Shown here: piece by piece, positions 6,451 to 7,229 of the stretch
Layout of the letters: every line of letters starts with the position of its first letter
How positions within the stretch are numbered: the first letter of the stretch is position 1
Origin: Bacteroidia bacterium
GTDB lineage: Bacteria > Bacteroidota > Bacteroidia > NS11-12g > UBA955
Reading direction: 5' to 3'
Assembly: GCA_023254645.1 (NCBI GenBank)
Contig: JALRLA010000061.1
Coordinates: 1 to 7,229 of the forward strand
DNA length: 7,229 bases
Position numbers and translations under genes: made by a program
The notes under the pieces: generated by a model
What the model was told of the DNA's origin: nothing
The model's input: only the letters and a program-made list of their open reading frames with translations
Databases searched by the model: none

Positions 6451-7229
6451 ATGTGCGGAATTGTCGGATACATCGGTACCAAAGAAGCTTATCCCATCGT
6501 CATCAAAGGTCTCAAGCGCCTGGAATACAGAGGCTATGATTCAGCTGGAGTCGCCCTGATGGACGCTGACCTCACGGTCTTTAAAAAGAAGGGCAAAGTC
6601 TCCGATTTGGAGGCCCACGTTTCCCAAGCCGCACAGGGCAATGAGCTGAAAAGCACCATTGGTATGGGCCATACCCGTTGGGCTACTCATGGGGAACCCA
6701 ATGATCGCAATAGCCATCCTCACAAATCACAGAGCGGTGACCTGGCCATCATTCACAACGGCATCATTGAAAACTACGCCACCTTGAAAGAGGGTTTGAT
6801 CAAGCGCGGCCATATTTTCTCATCAGACACCGATACCGAGGTCTTGGTGCACCTGATCGAAGACATCATGGAGCACACCAAGCTCGATTTGTTGGATTCG
6901 GTTCGCGCGGCCTTGAGCCAAGTGAATGGGGCCTATGCGATTGTCATATTGAGCCAGCATCACCCTGAACACATTATTGCGGCCCGCAAAGGATCACCCT
7001 TGGTAGTGGGATTGGGCGAAGAGCGCGGAGAATTCTTCTTTGCCTCTGACGCCACTCCCATTGTGGAGTATACCAAGCGGGTGATTTACCTCAATGATGG
7101 GGAAATTGCCGCCGTTGAGAACGGTGAATTGACCGTAACTACCATTGATAACGAGATTCAAAGTCCTTATGTACACGAGTTGGAACTGAACTTGGAGCAA
7201 TTGGAAAAGGGTGGATACGAGCATTTCAT
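6451..7229 (+). CDS. glmS: Glutamine--fructose-6-phosphate aminotransferase (isomerizing), N-terminal part (3' end outside window)
   Basis: The frame is open from ATG 6451 to the right edge, giving 259 complete residues of a protein usually about 610 long. GlmS makes glucosamine-6-phosphate from fructose-6-phosphate and glutamine, the first committed step to UDP-GlcNAc, peptidoglycan and lipopolysaccharide. The visible part is the class II glutamine amidotransferase domain. It starts MCGIVGYIG, where C2 becomes the N-terminal nucleophile once Met is removed, then has YRGYDSAG at 26-33, the glutamine-binding HTRWATHG at 74-81 (R76, W77), NSHPH at 87-91, HNGIIENY at 102-109 (oxyanion N103, G104) and SDTDTEV at 125-131. 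The end, KGGYEHF, is where the linker to the two sugar-isomerase (SIS) domains begins; those lie outside. No frameshift or stop is seen. Related amidotransferases such as PurF are less likely because MCGIVGYIG, YRGYDSAG and the GGYEHF linker are GlmS-specific. Confidence 0.96.
   Translation, partial: MCGIVGYIGTKEAYPIVIKGLKRLEYRGYDSAGVALMDADLTVFKKKGKVSDLEAHVSQAAQGNELKSTIGMGHTRWATHGEPNDRNSHPHKSQSGDLAIIHNGIIENYATLKEGLIKRGHIFSSDTDTEVLVHLIEDIMEHTKLDLLDSVRAALSQVNGAYAIVILSQHHPEHIIAARKGSPLVVGLGEERGEFFFASDATPIVEYTKRVIYLNDGEIAAVENGELTVTTIDNEIQSPYVHELELNLEQLEKGGYEHF

Noticed and set aside
1..7229. Mobile elements, CRISPR arrays, tRNA/rRNA genes, defence or phage genes
   Set aside because: No transposase, integrase, spaced repeat array, tRNA-like fold or phage-type gene was seen; nearly all bases are assigned to housekeeping genes.

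Overview
This window is a compact, roughly 50% GC stretch of a bacterial chromosome. It carries seven protein genes, all on the + strand: prmA (3' part), mutL, two rhomboid-family genes, a membrane-anchored endonuclease/exonuclease/phosphatase (EEP) gene, metK, and glmS (5' part). Several signs point to the Bacteroidota. MetK is about 40 residues longer than the E. coli form. The run mutL - rhomboid - rhomboid - EEP is an order I recall from that phylum. The second rhomboid has a C-terminal tail I recall from Bacteroidota homologues. Starts lack clear Shine-Dalgarno sequences, and boxes matching the Bacteroidota -7 promoter element TAnnTTTG sit ahead of the transcription-unit heads. The family within the phylum cannot be fixed from this sequence; a Flavobacteriales-like or Saprospiria-like lineage of moderate GC would fit.

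Layout: 1-564 is the C-terminal two thirds of PrmA. A TTG-N21-TAACTTTG promoter overlaps its stop codon. It should drive a four-gene unit (596-5036) whose genes are fused head to tail: ATGA overlap, TAA-ATG abutment, ATGA overlap. The unit encodes the mismatch-repair protein MutL, two intact but diverged rhomboid intramembrane proteases, and an EEP hydrolase behind three predicted membrane segments. A weak hairpin follows. metK (5097-6374) then has its own TATATTTG box only 9 bases from its ATG, and a strong terminator follows it. Another near-consensus box (TATCTTTA) lies 6 bases before the ATG of glmS, which runs off the right edge. No gap exceeds 80 bases.

Functionally these are housekeeping genes: ribosomal-protein methylation, S-adenosylmethionine synthesis (the methyl donor PrmA uses), mismatch repair, membrane proteolysis, and the first step of amino-sugar synthesis for cell wall and lipopolysaccharide. 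I see no mobile element, CRISPR array, RNA gene or obvious novel system. The points most worth a second look are MutL, whose endonuclease-site residues look eroded while a sliding-clamp-binding motif is kept; the apparently leaderless or near-leaderless metK and glmS transcripts; and the tight coupling of mutL to two rhomboids and an apparently periplasmic EEP enzyme.
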